Of a stretch of 64,000 nucleotides of DNA, positions 57,086 to 64,000 are shown one piece after another. The stretch is from assembly GCF_013393325.1 (NCBI RefSeq), contig NZ_QJRC01000065.1:62001-126000 (forward strand). Direction: 5' to 3'. The translations under genes and the position numbers were made by a program. The notes beneath the pieces are model-generated. The model saw only the letters and a program-made list of their open reading frames with translations, was not told the origin of the DNA and made no database searches. This stretch comes from Pseudomonas hunanensis. Its GTDB lineage: Bacteria; Pseudomonadota; Gammaproteobacteria; Pseudomonadales; Pseudomonadaceae. Numbering within the stretch: the first letter of the stretch is position 1; each line of letters starts with the position of its first letter.

Positions 57086-59503
57086 ATGAGCGACCAGCAG
57101 GATTTCCCGGAACACCCCGACGAACACAGCGAAGTCGAACACACCACCCAGGCCGATACCAGCCACGCCCTCGCCCTGCCCGGCCAGCAACTGCCGGACA
57201 AGGTCTATGTGATCCCGATTCACAACCGCCCGTTCTTCCCGGCCCAGGTACTGCCGGTCATCGTCAACGAAGAACCCTGGGCCGAAACCCTCGACCTGGT
57301 CGCCAAGTCACCGGACCACTGCCTGGCGCTGTTCTTCATGGACACCCCGCCAGAAGACCACCGTCACTTCGACACCTCGGCGCTGCCGCAGTACGGCACG
57401 CTGGTCAAGGTGCACCATGCCAGCCGCGAAAACGGCAAGCTGCAGTTCGTCGCCCAGGGCCTGACGCGGGTACGCATCCGCACCTGGCTCAAGCACCATC
57501 GCCCGCCCTACCTGGTCGAAGTCGAATACCCACGCCAGCCCACCGAGCCGACCGACGAGGTCAAGGCCTACGGTATGGCACTGATCAATGCGATCAAAGA
57601 ATTGCTACCGCTCAATCCGCTCTACAGCGAAGAGCTCAAGAACTACCTCAACCGCTTCAGCCCCAATGACCCCTCACCCCTCACCGACTTCGCCGCGGCA
57701 CTGACCTCTGCCACTGGCAGCCAGCTGCAAGAAGTGCTCGACTGCGTGCCCATGCTCAAACGCATGGAAAAGGTCCTGCCGATGTTGCGCAAGGAAGTGG
57801 AAGTCGCACGCCTGCAGAACGAGATCTCGGCCGAGGTCAATCGGCAGATCGGCGAGCACCAGCGCGAATTCTTCCTCAAGGAACAGCTCAAGGTCATCCA
57901 GCAGGAGCTGGGCCTGACCAAGGACGACCGCAGCGCCGACCTCGAACAGTTCGAGCAACGCCTGGAGGGCAAGACACTGCCGGCCCAGGCGCGCAAGCGC
58001 ATCGACGAAGAGATGGGCAAACTGGCCATCCTCGAAACCGGCTCGCCCGAATACGCCGTCACCCGCAACTACCTCGAGTGGGCCACCGCCCTGCCGTGGG
58101 GCGTGTACGGCAAGGACAAGCTCGACCTCAAGCATGCGCGTAAAGTGCTCGACCAGTACCACGCCGGCCTGGACGACATCAAGGAGCGCATCCTCGAGTT
58201 CCTCGCCGTGGGCGCCTGGAAAGGCGAAATCAGCGGCTCGATCGTGCTGCTGGTGGGCCCGCCCGGTGTGGGCAAGACCAGTATCGGCAAATCCATCGCC
58301 GAGTCGCTCGGGCGGCCGTTCTACCGTTTCAGCGTTGGCGGCATGCGTGACGAAGCCGAAATCAAGGGCCATCGCCGCACCTACATCGGCGCCCAGCCCG
58401 GCAAGCTGGTGCAGGCCCTGAAAGACGTCGAAGTGATGAACCCGGTGATCATGCTCGACGAGATCGACAAGATGGGCCAGAGCTACCAGGGCGACCCGGC
58501 TTCGGCATTGTTGGAAACCCTAGACCCGGAGCAGAACGTCGACTTCCTCGACCACTATCTCGACCTGCGCCTGGACCTGTCCAAGGTGCTGTTCGTGTGC
58601 ACCGCCAACACCCTCGACTCGATCCCCGGGCCGTTGCTCGACCGCATGGAAGTGATCCGCCTGTCCGGCTACATCACCGAAGAAAAGCTGGCCATCGCCA
58701 AACGCCACCTGTGGCCCAAACAGCTGGAAAAGGCTGGCGTTTCCAAGACCAGCCTCAGCATCAATGACAGCGCCCTGCGCCTGGTGATCGACGGCTATGC
58801 CCGCGAGGCCGGCGTTCGCCAGTTGGAGAAGCAATTGGGCAAGCTGGTGCGCAAGGCCGTGGTCAAGCTGCTGGAAGCCCCCGAAACCAAGCTGAAGATT
58901 GGCACCAAGGACCTGGAGGCAGCACTGGGCAAACCGGTGTTCCGCAGCGAACAGGTACTGGCTGGCAAAGGCGTGATCACCGGCCTGGCCTGGACCAGCA
59001 TGGGCGGCGCCACACTGCCGATCGAAGCGACCCGCATCCACACCCTCAACCGGGGCTTCAAGCTGACCGGCAAGCTGGGGGACGTGATGAAGGAGTCTGC
59101 CGAAATTGCCTACAGCTACGTCAGTTCCAACCTCAAGCAGTTTGGGGGTGACCCAAGCTTCTTCAACGAAGCGTTCATCCATTTGCACGTCCCCGAAGGT
59201 GCTACGCCCAAGGACGGCCCGAGTGCAGGCATCACCATGGCCAGTGCTTTGCTTTCACTAGCCCGCGACCAGTCTCCGAAAAAAGGTGTGGCCATGACCG
59301 GCGAGCTGACACTTACCGGCCAGGTGCTGCCAATTGGCGGTGTGCGCGAGAAGGTGATTGCGGCGCGGCGGCAGAAGATTTTCGAACTGATTCTTCCGGA
59401 GCCTAACCGCGGCGACTTCGAAGAACTGCCGGACTACCTGCGTGAAGGCCTGACAGTGCATTTCGCCAAGCGTTTCGCCGACGTAGCCAAAGTCCTGTTC
59501 TGA
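57086..59503 (+). CDS. lon: ATP-dependent Lon protease
   Basis: 805 residues. The N-terminal substrate-binding LON domain (DKVYVIPIHNRPFFPAQVLPV) is followed by an AAA+ domain with Walker A GPPGVGKTSIGKS (Lys397), RRTYIGAQPGK and Walker B MLDEIDKMG. The C-terminal serine protease domain has the dyad Ser713 (PKDGPSAGIT) and Lys756 (VREKVIAARR), 43 residues apart as in E. coli Lon. The acidic, His-rich first 35 residues are an extension seen in the second pseudomonad Lon type. It degrades misfolded and regulatory proteins in the cytoplasm. Confidence 0.95.
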   Translation: MSDQQDFPEHPDEHSEVEHTTQADTSHALALPGQQLPDKVYVIPIHNRPFFPAQVLPVIVNEEPWAETLDLVAKSPDHCLALFFMDTPPEDHRHFDTSALPQYGTLVKVHHASRENGKLQFVAQGLTRVRIRTWLKHHRPPYLVEVEYPRQPTEPTDEVKAYGMALINAIKELLPLNPLYSEELKNYLNRFSPNDPSPLTDFAAALTSATGSQLQEVLDCVPMLKRMEKVLPMLRKEVEVARLQNEISAEVNRQIGEHQREFFLKEQLKVIQQELGLTKDDRSADLEQFEQRLEGKTLPAQARKRIDEEMGKLAILETGSPEYAVTRNYLEWATALPWGVYGKDKLDLKHARKVLDQYHAGLDDIKERILEFLAVGAWKGEISGSIVLLVGPPGVGKTSIGKSIAESLGRPFYRFSVGGMRDEAEIKGHRRTYIGAQPGKLVQALKDVEVMNPVIMLDEIDKMGQSYQGDPASALLETLDPEQNVDFLDHYLDLRLDLSKVLFVCTANTLDSIPGPLLDRMEVIRLSGYITEEKLAIAKRHLWPKQLEKAGVSKTSLSINDSALRLVIDGYAREAGVRQLEKQLGKLVRKAVVKLLEAPETKLKIGTKDLEAALGKPVFRSEQVLAGKGVITGLAWTSMGGATLPIEATRIHTLNRGFKLTGKLGDVMKESAEIAYSYVSSNLKQFGGDPSFFNEAFIHLHVPEGATPKDGPSAGITMASALLSLARDQSPKKGVAMTGELTLTGQVLPIGGVREKVIAARRQKIFELILPEPNRGDFEELPDYLREGLTVHFAKRFADVAKVLF

Positions 59504-59508
59504 CCTGC

Positions 59509-59546
59509 GCCGGCCTCATCGCGGCCAAGCCCGCGATGAGGCCGGC
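59509..59546. repeat. REP hairpin after lon
   Basis: A perfect 16-bp inverted repeat with a six-base loop, six bases after the lon stop. The sequence is REP-like (GCCGGCCTCATCGCGG arm) and may also terminate lon transcription. Confidence 0.8.
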
Positions 59547-59611
59547 ACTGACAACACAAAACCTATCGGTCATCGGTTATCCTCAGGGCATCGTCAGTCC
59601 CCGGAGCCAAC

Positions 59612-60004
59612 ATGACCGCCCCTCGTCTGCTCGTTCCCCTGAGCTTCGCCCTGCTTTCTGCCTGCGCACATCAACCTTCGCAGCCCGTCGATCTGGACGC
59701 GGAAAGCGAGTGCCCCAAGCGCCTGCAAGTCGGCCAGATCCTGACCCTGACCCTGCCCAGCAACCCCTCCACCGGCTACCGCTGGCGTGTTCAGGATGCA
59801 GCCTCAAGCGTGCTGCACAGCGTCGGCTCAGAGGTGTACAGTGCCCCGGAAGAAGAGGGTGTGGTCGGCAGCGCCGGTGTCTCCACCTGGCGCTTCCAAG
59901 CCAGCAACAGCGGGGATGCCCAACTGGTTCTGACCTACCAGCAGCCTTGGGCTGCTGATGTCGCCCCCGTGCAAACCTTCGACTGCAAGATTATCGTCCG
60001 CTAA
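59612..60004 (+). CDS. Chagasin-like (I42) protease inhibitor lipoprotein
   Basis: 130 residues. A lipobox with Cys18 (LLSAC) gives a lipid-anchored protein. The mature domain has the chagasin loops: NPSTGY at 51-56 (consensus NPTTGY/F), GSAGVSTWRF for the middle loop, and a C-terminal beta strand with VLTYQQPW. I42 proteins inhibit papain-type cysteine proteases. It lies downstream of lon but behind a REP hairpin, so it is probably separate. The bacterial target is unknown; a role against host or grazer cysteine proteases is conceivable. Confidence 0.85.
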   Translation: MTAPRLLVPLSFALLSACAHQPSQPVDLDAESECPKRLQVGQILTLTLPSNPSTGYRWRVQDAASSVLHSVGSEVYSAPEEEGVVGSAGVSTWRFQASNSGDAQLVLTYQQPWAADVAPVQTFDCKIIVR

Positions 60005-60010
60005 GGGCGA

Positions 60011-60946
60011 TCAACTGCGGTCATACATCAGTTGCACCGCTTTCAGGTATTCGCAGAGCTCTTTCAGCGCGACCGTGGCGGTGTCCAAGTCCATCGTCGC
60101 GCTGAGTTTTACGGCCCGAGCCTGCCACTCCAGCTCCACCTTGCGAAGCTCGTGCAGCCAGTCATTCTTCAGTGGTTCGACACCTGACAAAGCCTTGACC
60201 GCTTCCAACTCATCCCGCGCCGTTTGCAGGGGGCGCTGCACCTGCCGTTGGTCACCCAGTGCTTCCTCGATTTTTTTATCAAGGCGAGCACGGGCCTCGC
60301 CCAGATCGCTGAATGTCCTGGCCCCTTCCAGCGCATCAGCGTGGCTGGCAAGCTTTTGCGCCACCGCCTTGAACAAATTGGCGTCGAACTTAGGGTCTGT
60401 GATCAACCCCATTATCTGGTCAATTTCTTCATCACTTGGGATGACCCCCTTCAGTGCACTGGCAACCGAAGGTTTTTCGAACAACTCGATAGCCTGGACG
60501 ATATCCGCCCGTTGTTGTCGCAGTTGTACCAACCGTTGTTCAAACAAAGCAGACTGGGCTTCAAGGGTGGCCGTTTTTTCTGCCAACGCCTCCAAAGAGT
60601 CGACCATCGCCGATAATGAAAAAAGTTCCAATCGCAGATTTTTCCCGACCAGCCGCGCCTGATACTGGCTCAGGCGGTCCAGAACACTGGCCAGCCGTTG
60701 GTGATTATCGGTTCCTCCCTTACCCGGAATGAAATCACGGTCCTCCAGTAACGTGATACCCCCTATCAAACTCTCCTTGAATGCACGCTCTACAGCCAGC
60801 AACAGCACACGCAATTCATCCAATTGCTCGCGTGCCCCTGGAAGCACGTTCATCTCCCACCTTTCCAGGCGCTGAAATATTTGGCCCTGTGCTTTATGCA
60901 TTCGCACAAAATCAGGCATGACGTTTTCAATATTGGCAACATCCAT
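60011..60946 (-). CDS. Alpha-xenorhabdolysin-type binary toxin, subunit B (XaxB-like)
   Basis: 311 residues, almost entirely alpha-helical with long amphipathic coiled-coil stretches (LEALAEKTATLEAQSALFEQRLVQLRQQ) and the family-like VASALKGVIPSDEEIDQIMG. In Xenorhabdus XaxAB, subunit B inserts to form the pore and subunit A stabilises it. I chose the ATG at 60946 because GAGGA lies eight bases before it; longer starts at 60961 and 60979 exist. The start is one base after the stop of the subunit A gene (TGA-C-ATG), so the two are coupled. The DNA is lower in GC than the flanks. No signal peptide. Confidence 0.78.
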   Translation of the reverse strand: MDVANIENVMPDFVRMHKAQGQIFQRLERWEMNVLPGAREQLDELRVLLLAVERAFKESLIGGITLLEDRDFIPGKGGTDNHQRLASVLDRLSQYQARLVGKNLRLELFSLSAMVDSLEALAEKTATLEAQSALFEQRLVQLRQQRADIVQAIELFEKPSVASALKGVIPSDEEIDQIMGLITDPKFDANLFKAVAQKLASHADALEGARTFSDLGEARARLDKKIEEALGDQRQVQRPLQTARDELEAVKALSGVEPLKNDWLHELRKVELEWQARAVKLSATMDLDTATVALKELCEYLKAVQLMYDRS

Positions 60947-60947
60947 G

Positions 60948-62138
60948 TCAAGCTTCCTCATATTCGTCAACCAGCTCATTGAACAGTTGGGACAGCGTGT
61001 GGCAGATATTTCCTATCTTGGCCCACGGTTTTATGACTTCGGAAAAATCATGCACGAAGGACTCGAGCTGGGTGATCGTACCCAGTTCCTTGGCTTCACT
61101 GACCGAGGTACTGGCATACGAGGCAAGGAACAACCAGACATCGGCCAAGCGCTTGGTCGCCGCCGACAGATCTTTGCATCTGAACTGCAAGTCCCTGACC
61201 AGCGTCGAAACGCGCTCGAAGTCTTTCAAGGCAGGCGCCACCATGGCCAACGCACGCGCCAGCTCATCGCGCTGTTCAATCAACGCATTCTTCGTGGCCC
61301 TGATGCGTTCCGCCTGGCTGCCGAAAACGCCCCCGGTGATAACCAGACCAATCGGCCCTAACACCATACCGGTGAACGCATAACCCACATTGGCATCGTA
61401 CTCGGACTTCAATTGATCGATCTGCTCATCCCATTGATCGAGCTGCCTGCGTTTCTCCAGGGTTCCCTCAGGGGACACCTTCTCATCGAAGTGCTTCAGC
61501 AAGCGCCCCATGCGCGGTTTGAGCTCACGTTTTATTTCATTGTTGAACCAGTTGGCACGCGCATCGACATCATCGATTCGCCGCTGAGTGCTTTCGATTT
61601 CTCTGACCAGCTCAGTGATGCCAGGTGTGAGCAGGTTTGTGATCTGAGCTTGCTCTTCTTCACTGAACTCCTGCGTGTAGACATTACCCCCTTGCTCAGC
61701 CTTGCGCTTTTTGAGTGCTGCGAAAACCTCGCTATTTTCAAGGTTATCCAGCAAGTTACCGCCACGCTGCACCAGGCTTTCAGCAAACAATTCAATTTCA
61801 GGACCTAACTGCTTGATACTGCGCTCCAGTATGTCCCATTCATAGACATGCCGGTGCAACGCAACATAAAGGTCATTGACCATCGTCACATCAACCCCTA
61901 GAGCACCGTAGTCGACCTCCCGTTCAATCTCTGCCTGCGTACGGGGTAGCTGATTGACGACATTGACGTATTTCTTGATAGCTTTAAGGTTCTCGGCCGT
62001 CAGTAAACTTCCGATTTGCTGACTGTTGCCCATCCGATTTCCAAGAAATGAAAAGTAGCGCTCCGGCAGCATTTTCACCTTGGCCATGGGGTCAAGTTCA
62101 TCTACGGGCAGTGCTTCCCACCCAGTCGTCACATTCAT
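60948..62138 (-). CDS. Alpha-xenorhabdolysin-type binary toxin, subunit A (XaxA-like)
   Basis: 396 residues, the expected XaxA length (about 400). An all-helical body surrounds one hydrophobic hairpin at about 250-272 (VGYAFTGMVLGPIGLVITGG), the membrane-interacting element of this alpha pore-forming toxin family. MNVTTGWEALPVDELDP is the N-terminus, with no signal peptide. Counted 60-base lines inside the gene are 47-48 percent GC, against 63 percent in nearby cmoA, which suggests horizontal acquisition. The upstream 200 bases are AT-rich. Related toxins kill insect haemocytes and lyse blood cells. The assignment is by eye from architecture and motif. Confidence 0.82.
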   Translation of the reverse strand: MNVTTGWEALPVDELDPMAKVKMLPERYFSFLGNRMGNSQQIGSLLTAENLKAIKKYVNVVNQLPRTQAEIEREVDYGALGVDVTMVNDLYVALHRHVYEWDILERSIKQLGPEIELFAESLVQRGGNLLDNLENSEVFAALKKRKAEQGGNVYTQEFSEEEQAQITNLLTPGITELVREIESTQRRIDDVDARANWFNNEIKRELKPRMGRLLKHFDEKVSPEGTLEKRRQLDQWDEQIDQLKSEYDANVGYAFTGMVLGPIGLVITGGVFGSQAERIRATKNALIEQRDELARALAMVAPALKDFERVSTLVRDLQFRCKDLSAATKRLADVWLFLASYASTSVSEAKELGTITQLESFVHDFSEVIKPWAKIGNICHTLSQLFNELVDEYEEA

Positions 62139-62340
62139 AGTTCAATCCATAAGACCAATAAATTAATTGCACTCAAAGCTTCCACTTGAACCGTACTCAA
62201 TTCATTAAGCGCTGTAACTTAACGCTGTGGGAAAGTTCTTTAACCTCGGCATGAACCTTCCGTCCCTGAGCATTACCATGGCAAGATGCGTGGCCATTGG
62301 GATAAAATGCGCCCCCGTTTCACCCTGTATCGAGCCCGCC

Positions 62341-63084
62341 GTGAGCAAACAACCCGACCGCCTTTTCGCCCAACCCCTGGAGCAGGTGCCCGACTTCGTG
62401 TTCAACGAAGACGTGGTGCGCGTGTTCCCGGATATGATCAAGCGCTCGGTGCCCGGTTACCCCACCATCGTCGAGAACCTCGGCGTGCTGGCCGCACGAT
62501 TCGCCCAGCCAAACACCGCGTTGTACGACTTGGGTGCTTCACTGGGTGCCGTCACCCAGTCGCTGCGTCGCCATGTACGCAGCGATGGCTGCAGGGTGAT
62601 CGCGGTGGACAACTCCGCCGCCATGGTCGAGCGCTGCCGCCAGTACCTCACCGCCCAGGACTCGATGTTCCAGGAGTTGCTACCGGTGCAAGTGCTGGAA
62701 GCCGATATCCTTGCCCTGCCCTTCGAGCCCGCCTCGGTGGTGGCAATGAACTTCACCCTGCAGTTCATCGCCCCCGACCAACGCCTGGAACTGCTCGGGC
62801 GTATCCGCCAGGCGCTGCTGCCGGGTGGCGCACTGATCCTTTCGGAGAAACTGCGCTTCGCTGATGAGCAAGAGCAGGATCTGCTCAATGAACTGCACCT
62901 GGACTTCAAGCGGGCCAATGGCTACAGCGAACTGGAAATTGCCCAGAAGCGCAGCGCCATTGAAAACGTGATGAGGCCCGATACGCTCGAAGCCCATCAG
63001 GAGCGCCTGCGCGCTGCCGGCTTCTCGAAAGTGGTGCCCTGGTTCCAATGCCTTAACTTCGCCTCGTTGATAGCCCTGCCATGA
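62341..63084 (+). CDS. cmoA: Carboxy-S-adenosyl-L-methionine synthase
   Basis: 247 residues with GTG start giving [19 protein letters not shown], the family N-terminus; the frame is open 38 codons further up through AT-rich DNA that is not family-like. It makes carboxy-SAM from SAM and prephenate for wobble uridine modification of tRNA (cmo5U34). The SAM-binding [15 protein letters not shown] and the blocks [15 protein letters not shown] and [11 protein letters not shown] are present. The stop overlaps the cmoB start (ATGA). Confidence 0.95.
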   Translation: MSKQPDRLFAQPLEQVPDFVFNEDVVRVFPDMIKRSVPGYPTIVENLGVLAARFAQPNTALYDLGASLGAVTQSLRRHVRSDGCRVIAVDNSAAMVERCRQYLTAQDSMFQELLPVQVLEADILALPFEPASVVAMNFTLQFIAPDQRLELLGRIRQALLPGGALILSEKLRFADEQEQDLLNELHLDFKRANGYSELEIAQKRSAIENVMRPDTLEAHQERLRAAGFSKVVPWFQCLNFASLIALP

Positions 63085-64000
63085 TCGATCTGTCCCCTCT
63101 CGTCCGCCGTCTGGCGGGTACGCCCCTGGCTTCCTGGTCGCAAGGCCTGCAAGCGCAACTGGAAGCCAAGCTGGAAAAGGGCCACGGTGACCTCGACCGC
63201 TGGCGCGGTGCACTCCAAGCCCTGCCCACCCTGCAACCCAGCGAAATAGACCTGGTCAACGGGCTACGCCTGGACTGCGACTGCGACGACGCCACCCGCG
63301 CGCAGATGCGCCAGGCACTGATGGGCCTGTCGCCTTGGCGCAAAGGGCCGTTCGACCTGTTTGGCGTGCATGTGGACACCGAGTGGCATTCGGACTGGAA
63401 ATGGTCGCGGGTAAGCCCGCACCTGAACCTCAAGGGCAAGCGCGTGCTCGACGTTGGCTGTGGCAATGGCTACTACCAGTGGCGCATGCTCGGTGCCGGT
63501 GCCGACATGGTGATTGGCGTCGACCCCAACTGGCTGTTCTTCTGCCAGTTCCAGGCCGTGCAACAGTACCTGCCGGAGCTGCCAGCCTGGCACCTGCCGT
63601 TCGCCCTGGAGGACCTGCCCGCCAACCTGGAAGGTTTCGACACGGTATTTTCCATGGGTGTGTTCTACCACCGCCGCTCGCCCATCGAGCACCTGCTGGC
63701 GCTCAAGGACTGCCTGGTCAAAGGTGGCGAGCTGGTGCTGGAAACCCTGGTGATCGAAGGCGACGAAAACCAGGTGCTGGTGCCAGAGGACCGTTACGCA
63801 CAGATGCGCAACGTCTGGTACCTGCCGTCGGTACCGGCCCTGGCCCGCTGGTTGCGCCGTGCCGGCTTCAGCGATGTACGCTGCGTCGACGTGAGTGTCA
63901 CCAGCGTCGAGGAGCAGCGCAGCACCGAGTGGATGCGCTACCAGTCGCTGGGCGACTTCCTCGACCCGAACGACCATAGCAAAACCCTCGAAGGCCTACC
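63081..64000 (+). CDS. cmoB: tRNA U34 carboxymethyltransferase, 3' end outside window
   Basis: 306 codons are visible and the frame is still open at base 64000; the full protein is about 318 residues, so roughly a dozen C-terminal residues are missing. It transfers the carboxymethyl group from carboxy-SAM to 5-hydroxyuridine 34 in tRNA. The N-terminal helical region contains [25 protein letters not shown]; the Rossmann fold starts with [15 protein letters not shown]. The ATG at 63081 overlaps the cmoA stop. Confidence 0.95.
   Translation, partial: MIDLSPLVRRLAGTPLASWSQGLQAQLEAKLEKGHGDLDRWRGALQALPTLQPSEIDLVNGLRLDCDCDDATRAQMRQALMGLSPWRKGPFDLFGVHVDTEWHSDWKWSRVSPHLNLKGKRVLDVGCGNGYYQWRMLGAGADMVIGVDPNWLFFCQFQAVQQYLPELPAWHLPFALEDLPANLEGFDTVFSMGVFYHRRSPIEHLLALKDCLVKGGELVLETLVIEGDENQVLVPEDRYAQMRNVWYLPSVPALARWLRRAGFSDVRCVDVSVTSVEEQRSTEWMRYQSLGDFLDPNDHSKTLEGL

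Noticed and set aside
60946..60979. Longer start for the XaxB-like protein at 60979
   Set aside because: The ATG at 60946 has a well-placed GAGGA and sits one base after the upstream stop; the longer form would overlap the subunit A gene without a ribosome-binding site.
62227..62340. N-terminal extension of cmoA
   Set aside because: The extension reads through AT-rich DNA and is not family-like; the GTG at 62341 gives the standard 247-residue protein.

Overview
The window is a stretch of chromosome from a Pseudomonas of the P. putida group. The evidence is high-GC coding sequence, P. putida-type REP palindromes, and several Pseudomonas gene orders: argG-motY-pyrC-rnt-peroxiredoxin-bfd-bfr-grxD, the glpF-glpK-glpR-glpD glycerol cluster, the aatJQMP-aauSR acidic amino acid uptake system, and the oprB-gcd pair of periplasmic glucose oxidation. 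About 54 protein genes are supported. I saw no rRNA, tRNA, CRISPR array, insertion sequence or prophage.

Layout. 1-4.3 kb: 3' end of metG, then a shrunken rnf-type membrane operon (rnfA-, D-, G- and E-like, no rnfB or rnfC) and nth. 4.4-6.1 kb: a small acidic protein, an orphan LuxR-type response regulator and a two-helix membrane protein. 6.1-12.6 kb: argG, motY, pyrC, rnt, 2-Cys peroxiredoxin, and the iron storage pair bfd/bfr with grxD. 12.7-17.7 kb: a molybdopterin oxidoreductase, argF coupled to an orphan FbpC-like ATPase, and ybaK. 18-23 kb: glycerol regulon with recognisable GlpR operators. 23-27.4 kb: one 1459-codon gene for a leucine-rich-repeat protein ending in an NEL-type E3 ubiquitin ligase domain. 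27.7-34.2 kb: aatJQMP and its AauS/AauR system, preceded by a sigma54 promoter and a perfect candidate activator palindrome. 34.3-45 kb: glpM, a hydrolase, metR, a Nudix protein, the giant helicase lhr, a membrane-tethered glutamate-synthase-like enzyme and an amino acid permease. 45.2-52.9 kb: a divergent bifunctional penicillin-binding protein, a PadR regulator with a ferric-siderophore reductase (nfeR/nfeF-like), two small proteins and a ZnuD-like zinc receptor behind a Zur-type box. 53-60 kb: oprB, gcd, lon and a chagasin-like protease inhibitor lipoprotein. 60-62.2 kb: a two-gene binary pore-forming toxin of the alpha-xenorhabdolysin (XaxAB) family in visibly lower-GC DNA. 62.3-64 kb: cmoA and most of cmoB.

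Two accessory features stand out against this housekeeping background: the NEL/LRR protein, a candidate effector against eukaryotic cells, and the XaxAB-type toxin. Together they suggest a lifestyle involving insects or other eukaryotic hosts. The third notable item is the rnf remnant. It lacks its NADH-side and ferredoxin-like subunits, and in my by-eye alignment its remaining membrane subunits have lost metal and flavin ligands. Metal regulation recurs: Fur-like boxes at bfd and at the nfeR-like gene, and a Zur-like box at znuD. Carbon control is suggested by A-rich Hfq/Crc-type motifs in front of glpF and aatJ.
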